From contig NC_090945.1 of NCBI RefSeq assembly GCF_040807025.1, forward strand, positions 50,717,588 through 50,781,587: 64,000 nt of DNA. Reading direction: 5' to 3'. A program made the translations under genes and the position numbers. The notes beneath the pieces were generated by a model that saw only the letters and a program-made list of their open reading frames with translations, had not been told where the DNA came from and ran no database searches. Each line of letters begins with the position of its first letter. Within the stretch, counting starts at the first letter, position 1. This DNA comes from Struthio camelus (Eukaryota > Chordata > Aves > Struthioniformes > Struthionidae). Shown here piece after piece: positions 1 to 13,569 of this stretch.

Positions 1-133
1 AGCTTTATTTAGAGACATTTACATGCATATCTGACAGCTTTTAAGAGAATGCACTTTATGCTGATGACTATCACGACTCAAAAAAATCAGGAGGATTGGC
101 TGAACAATCTTCGTATTTAAAAGTATTTATCAG
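1..133. other. left edge, nothing recognised
   Basis: AT-rich sequence lies downstream (minus-strand sense) of the last candidate WD40 exon. I see no open frame or signal that I can support. Confidence 0.4.
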
Positions 134-346
134 TTAGAAGTGCAGAGAACGAACATATGATTTGTTCCATATGTAAAACTTCTTGGATGATGCAGTCAGT
201 GCCAGAGACAAACTCCTACCTATTCTCAGGTCAAGCAGTAGTTCTTCCTCAAGAATCCTGTACTCCTTACTTTGGCAAGGAATGAGGTAAAGACCTGTCT
301 GTTTCTTCATATACTTCTTTTTCAAAAGGTCATAAATTAACAGAGT
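134..346 (-). pseudogene. possible last WD40 exon of the NWD-like relic
   Basis: An AG acceptor after a T/A-rich tract precedes an open segment of about 70 codons that ends in TAA at 134-136. Near its end it reads ALTASSKKFYIWN, which resembles a WD40 strand ending in the usual W-N/D dipeptide. The phase does not join cleanly to the preceding candidate exon (467-696): joining them gives an early stop. That fits either a further lesion or a wrong boundary. Its collinear place after the other WD exons is the main support. Confidence 0.35.
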
Positions 347-466
347 CTATTAAAAATATAAAATAAACCCTGCTGCCTGCTTTGTATAATGAATTATCTA
401 ATTAAATGTCTTGTTTTATGGAAATGAAAAAAAATCATCCATAAGCACGCACTCCCACAAACTTAC

Positions 467-696
467 TTTCTGAATAAATTTGCTGCTAGTACGTGAAAAA
501 GGGGTCTCGGAGAATCCATAAAAAAGGAGGCCAACCCTTTGTCTGTAAGGGCAAAGAGTTTCATATCCCTCACCAGCACAATGTCAGCGCTTTCTTCAAG
601 TCCCTTTTCCTTTTTAACAGCATTGCTTTGCATTTTGATTTTACTACGTTCCACACTGTAAAGACTCCAGCACTGAGATTCCTGCACACAACGCTC
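467..696 (-). pseudogene. WD40 exon of the NWD-like relic
   Basis: This is a fully open 230-bp segment between a good acceptor (pyrimidine tract then GAAG) and a consensus GTAAGT donor at 461-466. The translation includes GLEESADIVLVRDMKLFALT, which resembles the C-terminal WD region of NWD1, where an 'LPETLSSVAILTD'-type strand precedes a short hydrophobic repeat. It has no lesion of its own. On its own it could pass for an active exon; the upstream lesions argue against that. Confidence 0.55.
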
Positions 697-3600
697 CTTC
701 AAGACAAAAAAGAACAATCTATGACTAGTAATTATCAGGACTACACAGCTGTCCCCATTTTGCTTCAAAGTTCAAAGCAGCCTGATTTATGAGTCTTACA
801 AACACTCCTAACAGTGGTCTCTAATTGCCTAACATAGATATCCATATACTCACTTGCAACATATGGCTGAAATCCTGGCCTCACTGAAGTCAGGAGCTCA
901 TTTTTGGAGTTCTAAGCGCTCAACTTTTTTTAATTCTTTTTTTTTTTTTCCATAACTTGGCTGGGACAGGTTCTACAAAGGTCTGCCGCATGAAGGTGTT
1001 GTGAGGATGAATTCTTTTGGTAACGCTTTCTGTCGAACTTGCTTTAACTGAATAATGCTAACAATACTCAGCACTGTGTATATTTATAATAGTTGTGAAT
1101 CCTGCCATTTGCAGTGTGTAAACTATATCAGAAACTAGCAAGGCTATTTAGAAACAAATTATGGAAAGTAGTACATTTTGTTTAATTGCTTTTTTGGCAG
1201 AACCACCTTTTGCAGGCTTCAGTCATGTTTTCGAATACAGCACTGGGCCTGTCATGTGTGCTACCTGCCCTTATCTAAAACACAGAGAATGTTTAAACAC
1301 TGAAGATCTGTCTTTTCTGAACCTGCCTGGGATAATTCTGCATAGTCACAATGTCTTGAGCTCCATCTATTTCTTTATACTTGTTTGCAGTAACAGTCAA
1401 AGGCTGGTCATTGACCTTTGAAGCCAAGTGCCACATTTGAAGGTAGTTCTCTCCAAAACAAAAGGCTAAACAGTAATGGACTTCAAGGCAGACACCTACA
1501 CATTTAAGGTTAAATTGAAAAAAAGAGTATTTGTAGTGCAGGAATAGAATATTCTATAACACATGTGCCTGTGGTTGTTTTACTGGGACTATCAAATTGC
1601 TTACAAGGTTTACGTGAATTTTGTCGTCCACATTTTTGGGACACAGGCCAGGTACACAAAGGTCTATTCTGTTCAGTTTCTAGGTGCTGATTGCTATGTA
1701 TGAAGTCTGATGTGATCTGGCTTACGAGAGCTTGGAATTAAGCAAAATTTTCTCTCTGCACCTGCCTTAACCTAACAATTGTGTTCACAAGGAATGTTTC
1801 AGATATCTTCTTCTAAGCTTAGCTGTACAGCATTTAGGGTCTTGGGACATTTTTTACAACAAGCCATTATTTGACTTTGATTCCATCAAATATACATTTG
1901 CATCTAGCATTATTTGGAAGAAGATATAAAACCTATGCTTAATTTTTCTTCTTCAATAATAACTCATTTTACCGATAAAGCATTGGGATAACAATAAAAG
2001 CTTGAATTCAGCACTGAAATTCATATCTCTGTTTTCCAGAATTTGGGGATTTTTAGGATTAGACGGTATGTTTCAGGGATAAGGAGTAATCATAGCCCTC
2101 GGAACTTAATTTAAATTTTCTTGAAGTGGTGGACAATTCCTAAGTCACTTGATTCAGATCTCTTTTGTAGTCTGACAAGAATAAATACATTGTTCAGAAC
2201 TTAAGCCTATCTATCTCCTTTGTCACATGATTGATTTCAGAGCATGCAGGTCGTTTGGTATTATTGAAAGACACTAGCACAGACTGTGCAATAACTAACG
2301 AATAAGGAACGACAATATTCACAGTCTGAGATTTCCACCTGCACGATCCCTTCAGGAATGAATCAATCTATAAAAACAATTCTCCTTTATTTAACATATG
2401 GCAGCAGAAATGAAACTGCTCATCTCCAAGAGGAACCAAAGGTAACTTGCCCTCATGCTTATGGCCTTCAGATTTCAGAGTATTATCTCAGTGGTATTAA
2501 TGTTTGGAATAGGGCTGAATGCCACAAGACAAGAGCCCAGATGATTAATGAAGTAAGTGAAAATAAAGTCTTTGCAGCAACCCTTACAAGTGTGAAAGTA
2601 GGCAAAGGTGCTAACTCCGAAGAGTTCTATTTGCACAATATCCTGCTGCCTCGTGAAAGGGCACCTCTAACGAACAGGGCTGTACACAGCAAGAGTGAGG
2701 TTTCTACTATACCACTAGAGACATTTCTAAAGCAGCAGATGTTTTTAAAGCTGCAACATTAAGTGAAAAGAAAACTTGCTCTCTCAAGAATATTTAAGGG
2801 TCAAACTCACGGCACTGTAAAATAACGGCAACTCTGCTGACCCTTGTGAAAATATCGAAGTAATATAGGACTTGCTCTTGGAACAGCTGTCAGGCATGGC
2901 AGGATGCACATACCAGAAACTGTAAGGTCTACTGGAGGAGTGAGAGCGCTGGGACCTCCTGCCTTGAGACGGAATTCAGCTGGGTGAAGAAGTTAGGGAT
3001 AAAAGCACAGATTTTTAGGTTGACTCAGGCACCTAAAGCTGCAGGAAGGCTGCCAGTGTGATTTTCAAAACCTTCGACATTAGAAAAAACACTATAGGCT
3101 GGCCACCCAAATATTTTTAAAAACTGGGCACAGGTTCCTTTTCTGGAGGAGAAAGAATATAGTTTGTAAACATTCGTTCCTTGAAGATCACAGGGAAGTA
3201 GTCGTTAGTTACCGCTGCTCCTTGAACAGCGACCATGAGCTCTTGCCGTATCCGCTTAGCACCCACCTCTCCTCTGCTAGCACTGAATACCATGGCTTAT
3301 TTTTCATTCCCATATAAAAGAAGAGTCAGTATCTCCAGCCTTACACTGCCACACTACCAAGTAAAGCCTGAAGACTAAGTGCATATACAAGGAAGAATTA
3401 ATCCTGCTTCCAGATGTGTATGTGCAAACCAGTGCAACAGGTATATGATAATATCAGATCTATCCTGTAAGAATCAACTAGATGATTAAGTTACGGAATA
3501 AAACCCAAAAGTTCTGATGCAGCTTGATTTGGACTTTTAATACCAACTATGACATGACGGGGAGAGGGAAGGCAGAAAGTGCAATCTTGCTGCTCCGGCG

Positions 3601-4676
3601 GTTACAGTTTAGGAATGAAAAACTATCAGATTGCCAAATATGCTAATTAATTGCTCATTTTAATGCTATAAAAGATTGTTAGGTACAGTGGTTGGGATTT
3701 TTATTGTGGTTTGATTTTGCTTTTGTTGAGGTACTTTGCCCCTGTCTCTGCACGCGCAGAATCTAGATGCAGCATATGTTATGATTTTCTGTACTCCCAT
3801 CCTAGCTTTTAAACTCTTCAGACATACTAGTGATAAAATATGGGACTGAATAAGGATCTCAAAATGCACCTTGAGTTATTGTCTTTATAATCTCTTTTGT
3901 CTATGGCCTCTCTTACATCCTCTCACATCACTTTTCTTCCTAACACTTTGTCCTACCTCCATGTGATTGGATTTGTCTTTGCAAACTATTTCTGCCTTTA
4001 ATGTAGAGTACTTGCAGAGCTATTTGAAAACCAAATTAATGCAAGTGGCAGACACTTGACTTTTCCTAAGCCTCATCATTCTAATCCTGTCAAACATACT
4101 GCATAGGTAAATATGACTGTCTTTTCCTATTGTTGCATGTTGCAGAAGTGGACTAATCATACTTAGAAAAGTTTTTTTTTTCTGTGACTATAATATTTAC
4201 ACAGAGCAAAGCTGAATAATGAACTCCCAGCTGATGCTGGGAGTAGAACACCAACTGAAAGGGCACCTGGTGTTGCATTAGCACAAACTTTGTTCTCAGA
4301 TTTTTCAGTCTGACAATCACTCTCAGCAAACATTGTGTAAAGCTGCATGCTAGACTGGCATGTCAAACCAGACAAGAAAGCCCTTCAACTTATTTTTGGA
4401 AGAAGTACCTGCAGTTTAGTAGTAGAAGATACAGTAGATTGTTGAGGGGGTGATACGGGGAGACAATGGAAGTCATACCGACAAAATGTACCCTTACATC
4501 ATTTGCATTATTTAATGACAATACAGCAAATATAGAGCAATAGAGTAAATATAAAGAAATTATGAACAGATCTAACTGAAACCAAAATATAGTGATGGAA
4601 GACTGATATTCAAGTTGAATTCTGATTAAGGATTTTAGTCACAAGTTCTCCGTGAGGGAAAATACTTTCTACTAAC
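697..4676. other. intron-like DNA of the NWD-like relic
   Basis: AT-rich DNA without recognised exons or transposons. A 134-codon plus-strand frame at 2358-2762 has no family resemblance and no splice or promoter context, so I take it as chance. I may have missed decayed WD40 exons here. Confidence 0.4.
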
Positions 4677-4809
4677 CTATAAGCACAAAGAATACAATCT
4701 TTCACTGAATTCCTTGATATAAGTATGGAGCAATCCTTGTGCACAGGAATATCTGCTGAAGAAATGAGTATTTCAGGTAACAATTGGCATGAGTCTGTCA
4801 GGTCAAAGC
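4677..4809 (-). pseudogene. candidate WD40 exon of the NWD-like relic
   Basis: A strong acceptor (T-rich tract then TTTCAG) opens a 133-bp segment closed by a GTTAGT donor at 4671-4676. The frame is open and reads ADIPVHKDCSILISRNSV within it, a WD-like 'D-hydrophobic-H-x-D-x-x-hydrophobic-hydrophobic' pattern. Its position between the 6.6 kb and 0.6 kb exons fits the order of the NWD1 C-terminus. The match is weak and rests mostly on splice sites and order. Confidence 0.45.
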
Positions 4810-6449
4810 CTGAAATAATAAAAAAATGGTATAGGTTCGAGCACAGAGCTGAGCACATTTCCTGAGTCTGCCATATGTTCCTTTCCCTTCCCTGCCCCAG
4901 AATAAAATATGAAGCACTAAAGTTCTCAGGGGAAAGGAAATCAAATGTGCAAACAGGGGATATGAACGTATCACCCCCACCAACAAAAAGCAGGAGAGAA
5001 AAATAAACCTAAACAAGGGAGAGAACCGAAAAAAGACTGAAATGACAGTGGAAATGAAATGCAGGTTCAAAGGAAAAAATGTCAAAAATAATTAGAAGGA
5101 GAGGGAAAAGGAGTCAAAAAAATCTAAAAAGAAAAGTGAAGGGTCACTTTATGGTTAGTTAACTGCATCTGAAAGAAATCACAATATAATCTAACTCCTC
5201 TTCTAAAAAATTGCTAGATTCTCTCCTATTTTCTTTCATTAAGAAAATCCTAAAATGCATGTTCAAAGTGTCGTATAGCGCTGTTATTTATTCAGCAGCC
5301 ACTGCTGAGGAGGTATCACTGTAAACTGCATAATTTAAGGTTTGTTTTGTTTTTCAGAATTAACAGTTTCCTGCAAATCTTTTAAAAATTTTTTTACATT
5401 TTACTTTCTATCTACTAGATTTGACAGGTTAATTCCCATTGAAATGCTAAAAAATGCCTACAGGGTAAAAAATCCTGACAAGTTATCCCATTATTTAACT
5501 AATTTGACAACTAAAATAAATACAGAAATAAGTCCTCCTCTCTGAAATGTTGAAATATGGATAATGAGCCCGTTCATAAGTCAGATAGGATCCAGATAGA
5601 TAGAATAAAACGTTAAAAAAGCTATTAAAACCTCCATGCTCCAGGATATAAAGCAATTTCTAACTGAGGAAGTCATACAGCAAAGTCTATTAGACAGCAG
5701 TTTGATATAAACTTTCTTGTACCTTCCTCTGAAGGAAACAATAAGTTTCTGTCAAGGAAGAGAACCCTGAGCTGAAACTTAAGTTATTTGATGTGGTCAT
5801 TACTATTTTTGCATGATGAGAGTCTGAAATGGAAAAAATCTCACAGGAGGTTTAATAGGCTGTTTACCTGCAATCAGGGATGCAGCAGAGAACACACACG
5901 ACTATTACCTAAGCAAGTTCCAGTGTCTCCCCCTCAGTTTGCTGTAATTTTTATGATCAATACATTAGTGGCGTTGTAGATGGCAAAGGATGCCACAGCA
6001 CTGCAAATTACAAAGGGCTCCAGGAAATAGCAAGTGGCTATTTGAGGTGGTAAGGAACAGTTTTGTATATCATTTCTCAGCTGTAATTAACTGTGTGAGT
6101 TTTCCTACCTTTTTTAGTACAAACAAGTCAACTCTACCTAGTGCTAAGGACAGTTTGCATACATGTGGTCAGCTACAACTCAGAAATGGTAAAAGAAGCT
6201 GTTCCTTACTATCTCTCAGCTATGAATCTCCACCTCTAAAAGCATATTTATTTATCTGTGGATGACTATTACTCCAAGTGCAGAAGGAAACATATGGAGG
6301 GAAGCTCATTTGTCCAGAAGGACCAGATGTCCTCTCATCCTCTAAGTCAAAGGAACATTTTTTTCTAAAAGTTGCTGAAATATAAGCCATTTTTATGATT
6401 TAATGAACACAAAGAAAGCTAAGAACAAGAACAATAAACCTCCTCTCAC

Positions 6450-6781
6450 CTTGCAATTTGCTACCATCAAAAAAAAAAAAAGAACACGGAGTTTCCCTTT
6501 CATTACAGATGTCAGTACTGGCACATCCAAGTAACGATCACCTATATAGATCACTCTCCCCAATGAAAGATCCCAGATTTTAAAAGAACTCTGCTCAGTC
6601 ACTGCCACCAGTCTATTCTTATGCACAACAACACAGTTAATGTTCTTCCCAACTCCATGGAGTGTGAAGGTTGCTTTGCCAACACTTAAATCTCAGAATT
6701 TCAAAGTATCATCCTGAGATGTGGTCGTAACTATGAAATGCTTATGGGTTTCTGCAACTGCTGTGATTTTTTCCATGTGAC
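6450..6781 (-). pseudogene. WD40 exon of the NWD-like relic, with a stop and a frameshift
   Basis: The 332-bp exon has an acceptor (CTCCTAG) that splits the Gly codon of a GH dipeptide and a GTGAGA donor at 6444-6449. It encodes two WD40-like repeats: one opens with GHMEKITAVAE, and later blocks read TLHGVGKNINCVVVHKNRL and SSFKIWDLSLGRVIYIG. The last matches the 'SSFKVWDLS' block of NWD1. The first repeat's conserved Trp codon is TGA (6693-6695, seen as LKF-stop-DLSVG). A run of 13 T (minus strand, 6469-6481) shifts the frame just before DGSKLQ and the donor. Confidence 0.83.
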
Positions 6782-9700
6782 CTAGGAGTTAATGTATTTT
6801 AAAAAACAATGTGGTTGCATTAATAGTCTATAATTAGACACACACAACACCTTTTTATTTTTAAACAATAGGCTTACTGTCTATTTCCCATTCAGTTGGT
6901 CTAGATTATACTATTGTTGCTGTCTGATTGTTCTCTCTCAGTTAGGAAGCAAACCCAGAGGTTAACCAAAGTGCAGTTACATTTAGGTACAGAACTAGAA
7001 TTAATTCATCATTAAAACTGAGAAATCAATTGCTCAGAATTGTGAGGATTCAGAGTTCAAGCCAAAAAGATTTTCCATTTGGTATCACTTCCAAAATATT
7101 GTATTTTCTACATACTAATTAGTATTATGTATTTGTCAATTAGTGTACTACGTAAGATAGCATCAGATTGGTAAACTGAACAAATGATTAATCCTGCCAC
7201 ACATTCTGCACACTACAGGCCTAACTTAACACCACCAAATTCTGCCATGCCTCAGGTTGTAGCTTAATCATAAAATCACAGCAGAATTCCATTACTCCAA
7301 CTTGAACTTATCATTCATGTGGAAGAAGGGAATCCTTGGCTACAATTCCTGGTTCAAGGCTGTATTTCATCCAAAGGCTCTACTGTGCATTAAATGGACG
7401 TGGCCCTTGCAGCAGAACTGGAACCCATGTTCTTTTGTTCCTAACCTAACATGAGAAGCCTAATGGCTAGTGTCTCTGTCATAGTGAATCTGTAATTATG
7501 CCATGAAAACTGTAATGATTCAAAAGCAGAGCCAGAGCCCCTCCACCAGCAACACCGCCTTTCACCAGGGCAGAGGTGAAGGTCATAATTTTAGACATCT
7601 GAAGTCACCTAAGTTCTGTTCTAGTTGTAACAGAATATATCTTTGGTTAGCAGGCAGATTTGCACCAGTGCAACTGATAAAAGTACAATTACTTACTAAT
7701 CCTGACCAATTATTGTTCTGACATAAAGGAAAATCCAGTAGCTCTAGTTTATACAGTTATTTCTGGCTATAACTTGTGCGTTTTAGAGGTTTCCATTTTC
7801 AACTTTCATTTTATTTCTTCACCTCTCATACTAGAGAAAGTATATGAATCAATTCAATATATGGTGTCTTAGTGGAGTTAATAATGTGTTTGCAAACTTA
7901 CAGGAAACTACTAGATATAAAAAGGCATTAGCTCAGCAACCGTGATAATAGGAGATATATATATGAATCCTTCATGTTTTAACTGATAAATGTATTAGCT
8001 GTATCAACATTCACAAGAAAATCAGAACAAAAACGCTTATTCTGGGACTAGTCAGGCTCCTAACCTGTTCACCATAGCACTGAGAATTAGTTTTAAATCA
8101 TTTTTAGAGGCCTGAGGTTTTTACATATAATAATGAAAATATAGCTTGATATTATTAAAAAGTGGCTTGAACTTTAATAAGCTTCTATTGATATGCTTAA
8201 GAAACTATTGCAGTTGAGCTGGATTAAAAAAAATAGTTGAGTGAAAAAATGCAGAATTTCTATGCTGGAACCAATCTTATTATACCACTAGTTTTTTATC
8301 ATGATTTGGGATGATATGTCAAAATACTGGCATTTTTTAGGAAAAAATGAAGATATGTAACTTTGGAAATACTTAAACATTTTGTTTCAACATTCTCAGT
8401 CAAAACAAACTCTTTAGACTCTTCTATATTTTTACGTGTTGAATTAAATCAAAACCCATAATTTGCATGAATTACATTTTTTGTCCTTTCTCAGTCGATT
8501 CATTTATTGATAAACAAAATATCACTTTAATATAGAGCAGAAATATCCTCCAGCCTGTTTGTAGTCTGGAATTTTGAGAGATTTCCTTTCAGAGACAGGG
8601 ATAAGCTATTCACCCTTGCTTCTACCTGTCTTCATTTTCTCAGGGGACACTTAGTTTATTCTCAGAGTTTTTTTCTCTTTTATATAATTATGTTATCCTC
8701 ATTTACATTATAAAGAAGTGAATCCATAAAAAAACAAACAGTCATGACATGTAAATCACAAGCTTTGTTTGCTTTACACTGAAGTAACAGTTCCCACAAG
8801 AGAGGTCATAACTCCTCGGTTTTAACAGCCTCAATAGTGACATAAGGAGCTGCAAATCCAGGGGAAACAGCCATGCAATTATTTGTGACGGTCTTTGGAG
8901 TTTTACAGCATGCTACATCCCACTTTTGAGTCCTGGAGGGGTCGAGATATAATATCCATGATCCACCTCATTTTTATGACTGAGGAAAATGAGCAGGCTA
9001 TGTTTTTTTTGTTTTCTTTTGAGTCTCTCAAAGTTTTTTCCTCAAGAGACAATCCTTGATGAGTGTGCTGCAGTAAAGATCAGCAGGCAGACAGTAGAAA
9101 TGAACTACTAGCAGTGCTTTTCAGTATTCTTTTAAAATCAATACTTAACTGTTGAAGATGACAGCATTAAATTGCAACTAGGGACTAGAGAACTGATGTC
9201 TAATTTTTATATTTTCTTTTCCCAAGCAATAAATAAACACAAATTTATGGAAGTCAGTGCTGCAAAACTACAGAAGTTTTGGCTCAAATTCTCACAGCGG
9301 AAGAGAATCTCTTTCATACACTGGAGGAAGAAAAACACAGGGGGCGAGGGAAATGTCTTGGCTGGAGCCTTTATGCTGTACTGTTGTAACTGAACGCTGT
9401 GGGGAAACACAAGGCATTCGACTTTCAATAGAGTGTTTCTCAGACTCAGACTGCTGCTAAGGATTGTCATCCTCCAGGTTTTACTCAAGCAAAACTCAAC
9501 TCAAGTGTTATCCAGTCAGGCTACTGAGAAAGAAACAAGGAATGAGAGTTGTTTTATATGTTTTCCTCCTACCTGAAAGGAAGCCCGCCCACAAGGCACA
9601 TGAAGGCAGGATGCTGAAGGCAGAAGAAGAGGGATGGCAGATTCCCAGCACAGGGACAGAAGAACTGGCAGGCTGGGCTACTTTCTTAGGGCCACCTAAT

Positions 9701-10218
9701 TACAAAAAACAGATATGTTTTTATATTATAATTTAAACTATTTATTATGACAAGCAACGAAAATATCAGCATCTTGTGTTGCTGAGAATGAATCTTCTAT
9801 TATATTAATTTCTATATAGTATTTATTATAATATTTTCTTAATAGTTTTCATTTCCTTATTTTTAATAGCTAGGCAAAGCTAGTAGCTCACTGATTCTTC
9901 TACAATTAGCTGTAATTATCTTTCCTAGTGCTCCAATATGCGAATGTACACAAATGTATTTAGCAACACAAGAACTGAATCTTGGCTGTTCAGAAAAAAT
10001 ATTAGAGTCTCAGAGTTACTACAGAAACATTCATATCAGGCCACAGATGACATGTTTTATATTTCTAAGATTTAAGAATAATCTTTCCAAATAGACAATT
10101 TAAAATCTAACAAAGAAAAAAGAAAATATGCCAAATTCAGATACGATTAACCTAAGAATTAAACCCCAATTATTTAAATAGCAAGACTCATAGTACATAG
10201 TGCCATGGGCTTACTTAC

Positions 10219-10336
10219 GCCTACAATTTGATGCAGACAGCTTATAAGCTGAGAAGCCAACTGACAAAGGTCCTTCAGTAAAACTTTCTTGGATAATCTG
10301 AGGGCTTCACTTAACAGACTCAAGTCAGCTACTGCC
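10219..10336 (-). pseudogene. linker-helix exon of the NWD-like relic
   Basis: This 118-bp exon has a good acceptor (T-rich tract then TTCCACAG) and a GTAAGT donor at 10213-10218. The open translation runs from AVADLSLLSEALRLSKKVLL to a CQLASQLISCLHQIVG-type end. It matches the helical linker that precedes the WD40 propellers in NWD1 ('EVGLVREALQLCRPAV...LLARL'). There is no lesion in this exon. Confidence 0.7.
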
Positions 10337-11829
10337 CTGTGGAATGCAAAAAACCAATTATAAAAAAAAAAGTATTACAAACAAGCTACTTCATTAAACA
10401 TAGTACTGCTTTTTATAGAAAAAAAAAAACCCTCAGCGAGAGATTCAAGCATGTCTCTTGTATCAATAAAAATTAAGCTTTTTAAAATATGAACCATGTT
10501 ATATCATGGACATTTGGCATCCCCCTTTTGGGCCTCAGAGTAGCCATCAGAAGCCCTGCAGTTCTTGTAAGACATGAGGCCACCTCTATTATAACTGAAG
10601 AGAAGAAGAATAATTATTTTCACTATTGAACTAAGCATTCAAAATGATAGCAAGACTATTTACCAAACAATAGATATGTACAAATAGCTTTATAAAAGCC
10701 ATAACCAAGCTTCGTAAGTAAATCTGAGGACGTTTACCTTAGGAGAACGTCCTAACAAAATCTAGTATTAGAAATCATAATGCCCAGTAATTAAGAGACA
10801 GGTCAGACAGTGACATCTACCAGAATCACGAGAATCACTGCTCTTGGAGTTGAGTACCTTTTGAGATGAGCACAGATATCAAAACATAGTTTTTAAACCA
10901 GAATACTTACTTCAGGAGGGCTACTTACAATGAAGTACTACGCTGGTTAGGGTACCAGAGTATGGTCTCTACTATGTCTTAATAAATACAAAGGACACTT
11001 ATAATATTTTCTGTAGCGATGAGAACAAAAAGGCTACCTGAGGTAGTCAAAAACATTTTCCTGTGGTAAACTTCACCTTTCTGATACAAAAAAGAAATAC
11101 AACACAAAAGGGAACAAAACATAAGACTTTAGCATGAAAATCGAAACTGTTGTCCCTGAAATGCCACTGCGGTTCCTCACAACGGCTGTGGGTTTTGGAG
11201 GCGTCACGGTCCGTTTTTCTCAAAGAGCAGAAGCCATTGCTTATGGTGCATCTTGGGGTGCACGTGCATGGAGTGACAGAGATCTTGATCCGAGAAGGCT
11301 AGCAGGTGAATCAGCATCAGAACTACCACAAGGAGAAGTGACAAAATAACAGATATCAGTAATCAATGATCAACTTAGTGGTATACGAATAGCTGTCTGA
11401 CCATTCCTGCAAATGACAGAGCTGGTCTATGGGCTAATAAATTTTTACCAAAATATCCCTTTTTCCATTGTTATGAGGGACCCTCCTGACTGGTTCTGCT
11501 TAGATGACCAGGCGGCAACATCAACTGTTTGTGAAGTTTTGGGATGAAAGATAATAAATATAAAAGCACATTAAAATCAAACACTTCACAAGTAAGATTT
11601 AAAAAAAACAAGCCTTTGAAATATTTTCTGCTTCCAGATTTTCACACTGTGAAGTTGTTAGTCAGAGAATGCTGACTGCAGCGTGCTACCACAGTGAAAA
11701 GAATGGACCGTGCTAACGCGCTGCACTCACCGATGCACAAACTACACGGGGTGCTGCAAAGATGTGAGAGAAGGACAGCGAGGGCTCAGGACTCAACCAT
11801 CTCCTAGGCCAATCACTACCGCTTTGAAT

Positions 11830-12560
11830 GGGTAATTTATGGAACTTGCCCTCCAGCTCTGGCAGCTGCTTTTAAATCCTCCTCTAGGGTTATAACTGAC
11901 AATGCGCAGGATTTACGCAACAGAAATTCAGTTAAACAGTCATTCTGTTATTAATGTGGGGATATTCTTAGATTGGATCAGATGATATGAAGTTCCAAGA
12001 AGCTAACTCAGACTGAATTCATGACTTTCTTCAAAAATCAGGCCAGGGGCTGAAAAATGGTCAGTTTATGACATCCTCAAAGATTAGGAGAAGCTATTCC
12101 CCAGACAGTAATCTGCAAATACAGCATGCACAGACAACTGTGTGTCAGGTACTTTGAGGTATCTTTCCAGACAGATATGCTTCAGAGATGAATGAAACCA
12201 GGTGAAACGTTAAGTGTTGTCAGGCCTTTTCCTATTAGATGCTCTCCAAAATCTTTTTGGAGTCTCAACCACAGCACTTTGGGGAAGGCTGAAAATGAAA
12301 CTTTCTGACATTTTGTCATCTCTTGCATTACTGCCTCATCCAGACACAAAAGATTCAGTAATTATTCCACTGCTATGTCATTTCTTGATGGAGTGATATA
12401 AGCTGCCACTGTTCAGATGACTTGTTCCCCATGGTTTTTCTCTATTCTGGTCAGAAGCAACGAGTACATTGCAGAAATATTGGGAGAAGAATATACCTCT
12501 GATTCTGGACTACAGGATGCCGTAAGAGTGACTTTCTATGGGCACAAAAAACAGTGGTAG
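11830..12560 (-). pseudogene. post-NACHT helical block of the NWD-like relic, heavily broken
   Basis: This appears to be one long exon whose boundaries I cannot fix. From high to low coordinates it reads TRIEKNHGEQVI, stop, TVAAYITPSRNDIAVE, stop, LLNLLCLDEAVMQEM, then FPKVLWLRLQKDFGEHLIGK. These match the NWD1 stretch 'TRLEQTHGQ...GYIVSSRHGLSEAEL...SLDDEVLQDV...LLWVRLRRDLG'. After a frameshift between 12184 and 12200 it continues as KHICLERYL and then VHAVFADYCLGNSFS. After another shift near 12085 it reads SYHLIQSKNIPTLITE, with stops at 11940-11942, 11928-11930 and 11913-11915. This is the strongest evidence both for the family and for loss of function. Confidence 0.82.
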
Positions 12561-13569
12561 CAGGCAGGCAACAGTCTTTTTTAGGAGCTGCTGCTGGTAA
12601 CTACAGGGTTTTCAATGGTCCCTTTCCAACCAGCAAGCAATAATTTCATTTATTTCTGTAGATGCTATGTGGGAAATTTGGAGAGTATGCTGTTTATCTG
12701 TCATTTCCTGCAGAAAAATAAATAATTCTAAATGTGTGAATTAAAACAAAGCAGGATGTGTGAAAGGCTTCAAGAGTTACAGCCTCTCCAAAGGTTAATC
12801 CCAAATGATGCAACTCCCCTTCCTTGCTCCCAATTCATTGTTTGTTAAACACTGTGCTTAAGGTAAAACTTTGTCCAGTTAAAGATTTAGTTTATGTGCT
12901 TCAAGCCTCAAGCCTTATTATGAATAATAACTTGGAACGAAGAGAAACCTAAAGAATCCTGTACCGATCTCTTTATATTTTCCATACAAATACCCCATAA
13001 TGCCTGATTCTATGATGATTCTTCACTTGGCTACTGAGATCAGGGCTGAGGTATCCAGGGCTTTTGCTCCTGCTACAGCTCTGAGAAAACTAATGTCTGT
13101 TGTTCCAAACTTCTCTGGGTCTGCCTGAAGAGATCTCTTCTCAAACAAATCTCCACTGACTCCAGGGACCTCTGAGCAGACAGCACTGATCCACAGGTAT
13201 AATCACAATGTCAGGGCCTAGGTCACAGAACGGAAGACCCTTGCTTAAACTGCTACCACATTGGACCTTTTTAGATAAAGGATCTGGTCCTGAAAAGTAT
13301 CACTCAAAGGCATAGTTCCTTTGAAGACAATGGATCTACACTATGAATAATGATATGAACAAGTCAGGAGACTTTACTTTCAAACATCATATTACTTTAA
13401 TCAGAGATTTTTTTTTTTTGTAGTAAGGGAATCAAATATTCCCTTTTACATTTTTTAGGGCTCAGTACAGCTTATCATGAACAAAAATTTGAAATGATTC
13501 ATCCTGTCTGATGGCAATCAGCTTTATATACTAACTGACATGCAAAGTATTTTACTTCTACCGTTTTAA

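Noticed and set aside
2358-2762. 134-codon plus-strand open frame
   Set aside because: No recognisable family, no promoter or splice context, and it runs opposite to the NWD-like relic; a frame this long can occur by chance in 64 kb.
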